From DAOVVL01 sp965603095 (GTDB lineage: Bacteria; Pseudomonadota; Alphaproteobacteria; Rhodospirillales; Magnetovibrionaceae): a DNA stretch of 45,101 nucleotides. Below the pieces are notes generated by a model. The model was given only the letters and a program-made list of their open reading frames with translations. It did no database searches and was not told the origin of the DNA. The translations under genes were made by a program, and so were the position numbers. Location: assembly GCA_965603095.1 (NCBI GenBank), contig CBFDBQ010000008.1, positions 1 to 45,101 of the forward strand, written 5' to 3'. This document shows positions 33,906 to 41,082 of this stretch, piece by piece. Each line of letters opens with the position of its first letter. Within the stretch, counting starts at the first letter, position 1.

Positions 33906-34668
33906 TCTCGAAAATGCGCTATCGTCAATCCCAGATTCTTTGCGCAAAAGACTAATAAAAAATTATTCTACCCTCAAGAGCCAATCGTTTGAGGGTAAGC
34001 ATGATGCGATAGGCCATCAAGCGGGAAGGCTCGCGGAGGTTCTCCTTCGTGTACTGCAGCACATCCTTACCGGAACACATATTCCCTTAAATAAGGATAT
34101 CGGTAATTTTAAAACTGAATCTGGTAAACTTGAATCCACACCAAAAACATCTGGCCCTGAAGGGTTGCGCATACTCATGCCACGCGCCTTGTTATTTTTA
34201 TACACTTTACGTAACAAAAGAGATTTTGGTCATACCGGTGGTGAGGTTGAAGCAAACGAAATTGATTCCTTAACCGCAATGCGTATTGCTGATTGGTGCA
34301 TGTCCGAATTGGTAAGAACGTGTCACAATGTTCCCATAGAGGATGCTCAGCTAATATGTGATGCTATAGCTGAGAGAATGCTTCCTGCTATGTGGGAAGT
34401 GCTTGGACGTAAAAGAATTCTCAATACATCGCTAACTTATAGAGACCAAACCCTTGTTCTTCTTTATTCTGAGATAGAAATCGGGGTTCCCACCGAAGAT
34501 CTTATTGAGTGGACCGAGCACCCTAACCGCTTTAACTACCGCAGGGACGTTCTCGCCAAGCTTCATAGAGAAAGGCTTATTGAATGGGATAAAGAGCTGG
34601 AAATGGCAGTTATTTCTCCAACCGGAATAGATCAGGTGGAAAATATAATTTTTCCAATGATTAAATAA
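33880..34668 (+). CDS. HEPN/Abi_C-like protein, candidate ribonuclease effector
   Basis: A protein of 262 residues from ATG 33880; ATG 33865 is also possible. The core 'LYTLRNKRDFGHTGGEVEAN' carries an R-x6-H motif, counted from RNKRDFGH, within helices. This resembles the HEPN/abortive-infection C-terminal (Abi_C) pattern of RNases in Abi and toxin systems. The C-terminal part (about 175-260) looks like a winged helix ('DLIEWTEHPNRFNYRRDVLA', 'KLHRERLIEWD'). It overlaps the upstream wHTH gene by 26 bp. Together they look like a two-gene defence or toxin-antitoxin cassette, but neither is a system I can name. Confidence 0.5.
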   Translation: MNTKLTSPSLENALSSIPDSLRKRLIKNYSTLKSQSFEGKHDAIGHQAGRLAEVLLRVLQHILTGTHIPLNKDIGNFKTESGKLESTPKTSGPEGLRILMPRALLFLYTLRNKRDFGHTGGEVEANEIDSLTAMRIADWCMSELVRTCHNVPIEDAQLICDAIAERMLPAMWEVLGRKRILNTSLTYRDQTLVLLYSEIEIGVPTEDLIEWTEHPNRFNYRRDVLAKLHRERLIEWDKELEMAVISPTGIDQVENIIFPMIK

Positions 34669-34761
34669 CTCTACATATGCTTTATGGGGGAGTGTGTAGA
34701 TTATTTAGAAAAATAAGGATACTTCTGGCACCCATTTTAAAAAAACCATCGCCGCTAACGT

Positions 34762-34785
34762 ATAGATATCACAAAATATATCTAT
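34762..34785. promoter_or_regulatory. Inverted repeat ATAGATAT-N8-ATATCTAT
   Basis: Perfect 8-bp arms in the 252-bp gap before the gene at 34921. The first of two dyads there; a possible operator or a site of DNA bending. No other support. Confidence 0.35.
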
Positions 34786-34873
34786 CAGGGCTGCTATTGC
34801 ATTGTTTTTGCTTATTTTTATTCTTTATACCCCATAGGTCAACCCTTTCATAACGAGTCCATATGTAAGTTAG

Positions 34874-34896
34874 GCACACGGCACTGTGCGGTGTGC
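34874..34896. promoter_or_regulatory. Operator-like dyad GCACAC-N-GCAC-N-GTGC-N-GTGTGC
   Basis: A 23-bp near-perfect dyad centred at 34885, ending 24 bp before the ATG at 34921. It is GC-rich in an AT-rich gap and has only single-base interruptions. It is well placed to repress or control the integrase-like gene and possibly the transposition genes downstream. Confidence 0.45.
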
Positions 34897-34920
34897 ATTA
34901 ATTAAATAAAGGATTACGTT

Positions 34921-35346
34921 ATGAATATAGAAAATAAAAAAACACTCTCGGCAAACAACAGCTCTGCTCTGAACAAGCGGGACATGTCCTTATCTTACGA
35001 TGATATGGACGTAGTGCTTTATGGAACTTGCGACAAGTTGAATGTTTCCATTGCCCGGCCTGATGGGTCGTCTAGTCAACATTACCTTTCCATGGTGGTG
35101 GATAAGGTTAGTGGGGAGATCATCGATTCATATAATTGCCCACATCCCTTATCAAATATAGAGCTGCTGGAGTATGTCACGGAGGTGGCCCGGAGGGTTG
35201 TCGGAACGACAGATGCAAATGTTGCCGTTCTGACCAATGTGCCGATGCTTATGGAGAACCGTGAGCTGGGCCAACATCTTGATGATATTGGCGTGAGGGT
35301 TTTTTATAAGGCGCTTCCTGCCGAGCCGGACTTTGGGAGGTTGTAA
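34921..35346 (+). CDS. Integrase-core-like protein lacking catalytic residues
   Basis: A 141-residue protein. From about residue 28 it reads like an rve/DDE core: a strand at 'MDVVLYGTCDKLNVSI' where active enzymes have VDHTxLD, then 'YLSMVVDKVSGEIIDSY' as in 'LTxxxDxxSRxIVGxY'. A long helix follows, then 'VAVLTNVPM' where active enzymes have 'xxxDNG', and 'FYKALPAEPDFGRL' as in 'P..P...GxvE'. The first Asp is replaced by Tyr or Gly, the second by Asn, and the stop comes just before the expected Glu. It may be a dead integrase domain kept as a regulator, or a decayed fragment. The alignment was made by eye and is tentative. Confidence 0.45.
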   Translation: MNIENKKTLSANNSSALNKRDMSLSYDDMDVVLYGTCDKLNVSIARPDGSSSQHYLSMVVDKVSGEIIDSYNCPHPLSNIELLEYVTEVARRVVGTTDANVAVLTNVPMLMENRELGQHLDDIGVRVFYKALPAEPDFGRL

Positions 35347-35483
35347 AAAATACTTGGAGACCCCAACGAGACCTCCAACAACCCCAAAGATAAGTTAAGG
35401 CGCTTGCGTCTTTTTCAGGAATTGTCTTTCTCAGGGAAATCTTGAAGGGCAGCTTATATAACAAACCATACGCTGGATTATAA

Positions 35484-35517
35484 AATAGGCCGACATTCTT
35501 TGTCGGTCTATTTTTTT
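35484..35517 (+). terminator. Rho-independent terminator
   Basis: AATAGGCCGACA pairs with TGTCGGTCTATT (one G-T pair, 5-nt loop), followed by a T-run. It ends the transcript of the 34.9-kb gene. The 137 nt between that stop and this hairpin are untranslated and contain a further TTGGAG/CTCCAA hairpin (35354-35378), so a 3'-UTR-derived small RNA is possible. Confidence 0.75.
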
Positions 35518-35616
35518 AAATTAATTTCCCCCATTTTTAAAATTAGTATCCATATACCCGTTAAGGACGAATCATCAGTCCAATAAAAACAAAAATAACA
35601 GCTTGAGTTTAATGTA

Positions 35617-35629
35617 ACAGGAGACCTGT
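35617..35629 (+). promoter_or_regulatory. Ribosome site inside a small palindrome
   Basis: ACAGG-AGA-CCTGT spans the AGGAG ribosome site of the microprotein starting at 35631. Folding would hide it, so translation may be controlled, though the 5-bp stem is weak. Confidence 0.35.
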
Positions 35630-35630
35630 C

Positions 35631-35801
35631 ATGAACAAGCTGTCGAAACATCACATCATCGCCATAGGCTTTATTTCTGCCGCGGCAATACTCTCAAGCA
35701 AATCAAATAATCGCTACTGCATCGGTGATGCCATCCGTGAGGCCGCCGAGTGTTTGGCCGCTCTGGATGATGATTATGGTGAGGATCCTGAGCCAGACTG
35801 A
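35631..35801 (+). CDS. 56-aa microprotein with one membrane helix
   Basis: A 56-residue frame: a basic start (MNKLSKHH), a hydrophobic helix 'IIAIGFISAAAILSS', then a polar segment with two Cys and an acidic tail ('LDDDYGEDPEPD'). AGGAG sits 7 bp before the ATG. It lies between a terminator and tnsA inside the island. No family is recognised. It could be a small membrane toxin-like or accessory protein; that is speculation. Confidence 0.5.
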   Translation: MNKLSKHHIIAIGFISAAAILSSKSNNRYCIGDAIREAAECLAALDDDYGEDPEPD

Positions 35802-35908
35802 TGGAAAAAAAGCTAAGGGCTAAATAGACAAGATTAGCGTTATACCTTTTTTGTCTCCCTGAGATGTTTGAACACATATCCAAATTGAAGAAGGCATGTA
35901 TTGAGTTT

Positions 35909-35925
35909 CCCGGCGTGGCGCCGGG
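35909..35925 (+). promoter_or_regulatory. Strong hairpin in the tnsA leader
   Basis: CCCGGCG-TGG-CGCCGGG is a perfect 7-bp GC-rich stem ending 35 bp before the tnsA ATG. There is no T-run, so it is not a standard terminator. It could limit readthrough or control translation of the transposition operon. Confidence 0.45.
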
Positions 35926-35960
35926 GACTGCTGCCTATTAATTTAAGAGGATATTTTATT

Positions 35961-36641
35961 ATGTTAACAAAACCGGTTAGAAACCCGATCAAAACCTCCC
36001 GAAAGAAATCCGGTGGTATTAAGCCACGAAAAGGATCCAAGGGCGGCATCGTTCCCAGCATCAAAATGAACCGCGCCATCCGGTGTGAGTCCAGCCTTGA
36101 AAGCAACCTTGCCCAAATCCTAGAGGTCAATCCTGATGTTATGGAATTCATGGAGCAACCCATGCGGGTTAAATACCAGCTGGATGAAATATTTCACACC
36201 TATACACCTGACTTCGGCGTCATTTTTAGGAACGGGCGCAAGGTTGCCTATGAGGTCAAGCCCAGCGAAAAGGCCATGAAGCACGGTAACGTCCGCAAAT
36301 TAAGGGTTGTTAAGATCGTACTTGCAAGTATGGGTTGGGATTTAGAGGTCATAACCGAGCGCATCATCAGCCGACAGCCTCGACTGTTGAATGCGGAGTT
36401 GATCTTTCGTTATTCAAACCCTCCGTTGAATTTAACTGATCGTGACCGGGTAATGGCAGCGGTTAGTGAGGCAGCGCCGATAACGTTAGAGGAGGCCGCT
36501 AGAAACCTCGGTGGCGATAACTCCACCAATCTTTTGTGCACTGCCATTCGCGCCGGTATTATCGGGATGGATATGTCCACTCCCTTTTCTAATGACAGCC
36601 GTGTCTGGATTGCCGGTAAGCGTTTAAGGGTGGTCAGATGA
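35961..36641 (+). CDS. tnsA: TnsA-like transposon endonuclease
   Basis: A 226-residue restriction-endonuclease-fold protein that in Tn7 cuts the 5' ends of the element and works with TnsB. The N-terminal domain has Glu43/Glu47 ('RCESSLESNLAQILE'), Asp84 in 'YTPDFGV', and Glu98-Val-Lys100 in 'AYEVKPSEKA', the catalytic set. The C-terminal domain after about residue 150 has a helix-turn-helix look ('ITLEEAARNLGG'). ATG 35961 with AAGAGG upstream is preferred over a TTG at 35901, whose added residues cover a hairpin. It overlaps tnsB by 4 bp (ATGA). Confidence 0.87.
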   Translation: MLTKPVRNPIKTSRKKSGGIKPRKGSKGGIVPSIKMNRAIRCESSLESNLAQILEVNPDVMEFMEQPMRVKYQLDEIFHTYTPDFGVIFRNGRKVAYEVKPSEKAMKHGNVRKLRVVKIVLASMGWDLEVITERIISRQPRLLNAELIFRYSNPPLNLTDRDRVMAAVSEAAPITLEEAARNLGGDNSTNLLCTAIRAGIIGMDMSTPFSNDSRVWIAGKRLRVVR

Positions 36642-38713
36642 TTTGCGCTCAAAATACTCAGATCAGGTTTGATGTCAGGGTGGGGCAGTCAGCATTATTT
36701 GCTGGCGATCTCTATAGGGTTGATGAGGTTCAAGAAGAGCAAATAATCCTCAGAAATCAAAAAACCAAAGCCATCAAGGCAACCACTCACAAGGAGTTAT
36801 TTTCGGAAATTCAGGACGGCAAACTGGTGCTGCGCCTGAATGAAGAAGATCTTGATGGCACACCTATAATCTTCAGGGGTAACCTCGAGAAGGACTTGTC
36901 TTGTTTCAGCGAGAGCAACCTGAAAGAGGCGAGGGACCGTTTGGCGTTCGTCGAGGCAGTTCTTGAGTATGGACCCAAGACCCCAAGAAATGAGCCCGTT
37001 GAATCCATTGTCGAGCGCATTACCGATGAAATCGGGTATCCGAGAAAACAAAACAAAAAAAAAGAAATGAAAGGACCGACCGCTAGAACCATTAGTGATT
37101 GGATCAAGCGATATAAAAGCGGTGGCCATAAGATACAGTCTCTAGTGCCCGGCCATAATGGCAAGGGCAATTGTACGGATCGCTTGCACAAGGTTCTGCG
37201 CAAACTAATGCGACAATGTCTCAGCGAGTATTACTTGCGCCGAGAGCAGCCGACCTATCAATCAGCTTTTGATTCCTTGCAGCCCTTACTTGACGAGTGG
37301 AACAGGGACCACCCATCAAATCCCATCAGCATGCCCAACATAAAAACGTTCTGTCGTGAGTTCAAGAAGCTTGACCCCTACGAAGTTGCCGTTGAACGGT
37401 ATGGTCAGAAAAAAGCAGATGAGATGTTCGTGCCCGTGTTTAGGATGAAGGAATCTCTGCGTCCCATGGAGATGGTTCAGGTTGACCACACGCCCCTAGA
37501 TTGCATGATAAAAATTCCCGGCATCGACATACCGGCACGCCCAACCCTTACTATATTAACTGATCAGTACAGCAGGATGGTCGTTGGTTTCTATATTAGC
37601 TTTTACACCAATGGCTATATTCCGATCATGATGGCAACTAGGAGCATGATCTGGAGCAAGGATGGGTATTACAAGAAGTACCCCCACCTGAAAAACGATT
37701 GGCCATGTATGGGGCCCTGCGAAAACTTTCTCTATGATAATGATTCAGGGATGACCTCAGAGGACGCCATGCGCGCATTTGAAGGAACCGATATCAAGGC
37801 AATTTATTGCGAAGTCGGTACCCCACAGCAAAAGGCCCATGTTGAAAGCCTGCTGGGCAAGATCAACAATAAGGCCAGCGAACTTCCAGGCAAGACTGGC
37901 AGAAACCCAATCGATCGCGGTGATTATGATTCCACAGCTAACGCCTCCTTAAGCATAGAGGACCTTGAAGAGTGGATTGTATCCATCCTCGTTGATGACC
38001 ATCATGTGAGTTGGCATAGCGGCATTCGCTCCACCCCCCTGGATAAATGGAATGAAGGTATAAAGTCTTTTCCACTTAGGGCCCCATCCAAGTCATGGGA
38101 TGGGGTTGAGGTTGCGACCGCGGTTTATTCAGACCATGAGCCCAAGGTTCAGACCAAGGGTGTTTACTGGAAATATGATTATTACAACAGTAACGAGCTT
38201 GCTATTTTGCGCAAGAATGCTGGCGGGGATATCAACGTAACCATCAAGTATGATCCCATGGACGTGGGGTTTGTCTGGGTTCTCGACAAAACCGAAAGCA
38301 ATTGGCTCAAGGTTCAGGCGGTTGATACCAACCGGAACGCCATGACACTAATTGCATTGGAATTTCACTTAGAGAAAACGGCGAAGCCAGCCAACAATTC
38401 TGATGAAGCCGCCGAGGTCAGGCGTTCTCGCGCCGCAATCAAGAACCGGGTGGACCAGAAAAGACCAAAAAGTTCCAAGCAGGCAAAGAGACTTGCCCGC
38501 ATGGAAGGAGTACGCATCAAGCAGCCGGCAGAATATGAAGCCGATGCAAAGTTGCTCCAGCCATCGCCTGAAGGGTTTGACGACATGATAACCGAGGAGG
38601 ACGTTTCCTCTGCCCTGGATGAAGTGGATCCCGGCGACGACATCGTTGAGTCTGATGACTCCTGGGAGGGTGATGACGATATAGATCTTGATGAATGGGA
38701 AGACCAATACTGA
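36638..38713 (+). CDS. tnsB: TnsB-like DDE transposase
   Basis: A 691-residue transposase that binds the element's ends and joins them to target DNA. N-terminal DNA-binding domains run to about residue 250. The integrase core has Asp283 ('VQVDHTPLD'), Asp367 ('FLYDNDSG') and Glu403 ('KAHVESLLGK'), with 35 residues between the last two, the classic D35E spacing. A Mu-type C-terminal beta domain follows. The end is highly acidic ('VDPGDDIVESDDSWEGDDD'), the usual contact tail for the TnsC partner. All catalytic residues are present and the reading frame is intact. Confidence 0.92.
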   Translation: MICAQNTQIRFDVRVGQSALFAGDLYRVDEVQEEQIILRNQKTKAIKATTHKELFSEIQDGKLVLRLNEEDLDGTPIIFRGNLEKDLSCFSESNLKEARDRLAFVEAVLEYGPKTPRNEPVESIVERITDEIGYPRKQNKKKEMKGPTARTISDWIKRYKSGGHKIQSLVPGHNGKGNCTDRLHKVLRKLMRQCLSEYYLRREQPTYQSAFDSLQPLLDEWNRDHPSNPISMPNIKTFCREFKKLDPYEVAVERYGQKKADEMFVPVFRMKESLRPMEMVQVDHTPLDCMIKIPGIDIPARPTLTILTDQYSRMVVGFYISFYTNGYIPIMMATRSMIWSKDGYYKKYPHLKNDWPCMGPCENFLYDNDSGMTSEDAMRAFEGTDIKAIYCEVGTPQQKAHVESLLGKINNKASELPGKTGRNPIDRGDYDSTANASLSIEDLEEWIVSILVDDHHVSWHSGIRSTPLDKWNEGIKSFPLRAPSKSWDGVEVATAVYSDHEPKVQTKGVYWKYDYYNSNELAILRKNAGGDINVTIKYDPMDVGFVWVLDKTESNWLKVQAVDTNRNAMTLIALEFHLEKTAKPANNSDEAAEVRRSRAAIKNRVDQKRPKSSKQAKRLARMEGVRIKQPAEYEADAKLLQPSPEGFDDMITEEDVSSALDEVDPGDDIVESDDSWEGDDDIDLDEWEDQY

Positions 38714-38798
38714 TTCGGTCAGAACCCCCTAAACGGATCCATATATTATCTATAGGCGGGACTGAACCCGTCCATGGGTGAAAAAAGGAAGTTAAACC

Positions 38799-39728
38799 AT
38801 GGCCAAAGCCAGACATAACTCAACGATTTCAGATGCCGACATCTGTAAGGCTCAGGCAGACATACGAAGCCTTCGGGTCAAGGTCTCGCGCTCTACCAGC
38901 GCCCTTATGGACCTGACGGAATTTGCCCGCAATGAACAGCCCTGCGAGACCAAGGGGTGCCTAATGCTTTATGGCGATACGGGAACCGGCAAGACAACCG
39001 TACTTGGTGAGTTTATGGAAACGCAGGCCGATAAGGGGTGGCCACATGGGCGCGTGCTTAAAGTGGAGGTTCCCGGCTCGTGTAGCGTCAAGGGCCTTGC
39101 CATGAATATGCTGGAGGCTCTGGGTGACCCCGCATACCACAAGGGAACCGCCCTCGAGATGAAAAAACGTATCAATGATTTCCTGCCCGAGAAAGGGTGC
39201 AAGTTACTGTTGCTGGATGAGGCCCAGCAGCTGGTTGAAAACAAGGAAGCCAAGGCCGTCCGTGAAGTCGCCGACTTTATTAAGGAGGGACTCAACAACT
39301 GGGGTATATCCATCGTACTTGCAGGTCTTCCGGTGTTGAAAAAAATTGAACATGAAAACGAGCAGATCCAAAACCGTAAAGCAGACACCGTCATATTGAC
39401 CAGATACAACTGGGACAATAAGACGGACCGCAACGATTTTCGCCTGATCATGCGCACCATCGATGGATTGCTGCCGTTCGGTCAATCATCACATCTTCAC
39501 GGACCGATCAATGCCTGGTGCCTGATGACAGCCAGCGATGGAAACCTCAGGCGGTGCACCAAAATTATCAGCAAGTCCCTTAACATTGCCAACCGACGGG
39601 GGCTGAAACATCTGGACAGTGAGTGCCTGACGGATGCCTTCAACAAGCTGCGCGATGACAATGATGGCATTAATGACAATCCGTTCGAGCGCTTTTGCCA
39701 TGATCCGTTAAAGGAGGGAAGAGAGTGA
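38799..39728 (+). CDS. tnsC: TnsC/TniB-like AAA+ ATPase
   Basis: A 309-residue regulator that links target selection to the transposase by forming ATP-bound filaments on DNA. Walker A is 'GDTGTGKT' (59-66, Lys65) and Walker B 'LLLLDEAQQL' (Asp140-Glu141). It is short, like TniB or compact TnsC. AAGGAAG precedes the ATG, 85 bp after tnsB. Its stop overlaps the tniQ GTG start, indicating coupled translation. Confidence 0.9.
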   Translation: MAKARHNSTISDADICKAQADIRSLRVKVSRSTSALMDLTEFARNEQPCETKGCLMLYGDTGTGKTTVLGEFMETQADKGWPHGRVLKVEVPGSCSVKGLAMNMLEALGDPAYHKGTALEMKKRINDFLPEKGCKLLLLDEAQQLVENKEAKAVREVADFIKEGLNNWGISIVLAGLPVLKKIEHENEQIQNRKADTVILTRYNWDNKTDRNDFRLIMRTIDGLLPFGQSSHLHGPINAWCLMTASDGNLRRCTKIISKSLNIANRRGLKHLDSECLTDAFNKLRDDNDGINDNPFERFCHDPLKEGRE

Positions 39729-41038
39729 AGCTCATCATTAATAGAAGCCCAATTGCAGGCGAAAGTCTTGCGGGACACCTTCTCCGGCTAACCGAAATGA
39801 ACCTATACGGCTCCCCTACCTGGATTACGGGTCTTGTTGGTGCGGATGGTGCCACCAGCTCCGGTCGCGCAATGCTTGCCAACTATGTTAGTGAGCTATC
39901 TGATCTGACCGGCACTTCAACCGTGACCCTTAGTCAGATGGGCTATGTCAGAAAAGCTGGCGAGCGAAACGTCGTCACCGCCTTTGGCGGCCAGCGCTTT
40001 ATGCGATCTTTGATCAACCTGACTCACGCCAAGGTCTGTCCGGAATGTCTAAAGGAATCGCCACACATTCGTCAGGTATGGGAGCTGAAGTTTTTGCAGA
40101 CGTGCCCCGATCACGGCATTAGGCTGGTGGGCCGTTGCCCAAGATGTGAAAAGCCTATCAGTTGGACGCGTTCAGTGGTTACTCACTGTAAATGTGGTGC
40201 CGATCTCAGGAAAGCGGAAGTAACTATTGCCAGTCCATCCGAAACCTTGATTGCCACCTTCATTGAACGCTCCGCAGGGGCTCAAGCTCCCCGTTTCCAG
40301 TCCAGCAATCCAGAAATAAAGCACATGACGTCGGTTCAGGGAGTTATGGAAATGGTAGCCCTTATTGGCTGGTCTCTTGGTATCAATGCACACCCAAGCG
40401 TTAAAAGCGTTCTTAGGCTGAAGACGGAAGAACAATCAGGACTCCTTGAATCTGCTGGCGCTATTTTCAATGATTGGCCGACCGCATGGCATAATGTTAT
40501 TCGCACGCACATGAAAGAGAATGACGGGTTCGGTTACAGCAACATCTTCGGTCCATTTTATAGCCAGCTTTTTGCCACCGATAAAACATGCGATCCGGTA
40601 CGGATACTGCGTGATGAGTTTGCACGTTACTGCACAATCAATGGCCTTGATTCCCGGGTTACTGGCATAGGAGATCCTACCGTCCATGAACACGGAACCG
40701 GGCAGGGATATGTCTCCGCGCAAACCGCCATGAAGGAAATAAGGGTTGGGGAAAATATCCTGAGATGGTTGATCAAGGCTGGAAAACTCAGATCTGAATC
40801 TGTCACAACAAAACGGAGAAAAATACAACGGATCAACAGGGGCGATATCCCTAAGGCCCGGGCATACCTAGATTCCCTGATTGGCACCAAGGAAGTCGCC
40901 GATAGACTCGAGGTTTCAAAGCACGAGGCGGCGGAATTATTTGTGAACGGTGCCATCAAAGCGGTAAGGGGGCCGACGATTGACGGGTATCGTAATTGGG
41001 TAGTTGAGTCTGAGGAAATCAATTTTTATATAAAATAA
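39725..41038 (+). CDS. tniQ: TniQ-family target selector
   Basis: A 437-residue protein. The N-terminal TniQ domain starts 'PIAGESLAGHLLRLTEMNLY'. A zinc site follows: CPEC (105-108), CPDH, CPRC and HCKCG, about residues 105-160. The C-terminal part contains helix-turn-helix-like segments ('ETKEVADRLEV'-type, here 'GTKEVADRLEVSKHEAAELF'). TniQ/TnsD proteins choose the insertion site. It is mid-sized, longer than the TniQ of Cascade-bound elements, so it may read a DNA site directly, possibly the tRNA-Arg gene. The GTG start overlaps the tnsC stop. Confidence 0.87.
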   Translation: MKLIINRSPIAGESLAGHLLRLTEMNLYGSPTWITGLVGADGATSSGRAMLANYVSELSDLTGTSTVTLSQMGYVRKAGERNVVTAFGGQRFMRSLINLTHAKVCPECLKESPHIRQVWELKFLQTCPDHGIRLVGRCPRCEKPISWTRSVVTHCKCGADLRKAEVTIASPSETLIATFIERSAGAQAPRFQSSNPEIKHMTSVQGVMEMVALIGWSLGINAHPSVKSVLRLKTEEQSGLLESAGAIFNDWPTAWHNVIRTHMKENDGFGYSNIFGPFYSQLFATDKTCDPVRILRDEFARYCTINGLDSRVTGIGDPTVHEHGTGQGYVSAQTAMKEIRVGENILRWLIKAGKLRSESVTTKRRKIQRINRGDIPKARAYLDSLIGTKEVADRLEVSKHEAAELFVNGAIKAVRGPTIDGYRNWVVESEEINFYIK

Positions 41039-41082
41039 ATAAGGGTTATCACAGGCTATTCGGTCCGGTGAGCCAACTAATT

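Larger units (their letters stand above)
32778..41082. mobile_element. Tn7-like accessory island next to tRNA-Arg (borders approximate)
   Basis: Between tRNA-Arg and the convergent histidine-kinase gene lie a wHTH/HEPN gene pair, an integrase-core-like gene, a microprotein, and TnsA-TnsB-TnsC-TniQ. The four Tn7-type proteins show this is, or was, a Tn7-family transposon. A candidate left end is TGTGGG at 32789, 12 bp after the tRNA, followed by two direct repeats. The right end is not located: only 45 bp separate tniQ from the next gene. The element may be larger than the window, decayed, or immobilised. No CRISPR array or cas gene is visible. Confidence 0.6.

Noticed and set aside
39204..39485. 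Long antisense frames within tnsC, tniQ and other genes
   Set aside because: They lie opposite well-supported coding sequence, show no recognisable domains, and are explained as shadows of the real genes.
41039..41053. TTATCACA at 41046-41053, just after tniQ, as the right transposon end (TGTGATAA on the minus strand)
   Set aside because: Only TGTG is shared with the left candidate, no repeats accompany it, and the flanking five bases (GGCTA) do not match TCGCA before the left candidate.
32778..41082. A CRISPR array or cas genes accompanying the Tn7-like module
   Set aside because: No regularly spaced repeats of 24-40 bp and no Cas-like proteins were seen. The only repeats are the two 16-bp copies at 32803 and 32861.
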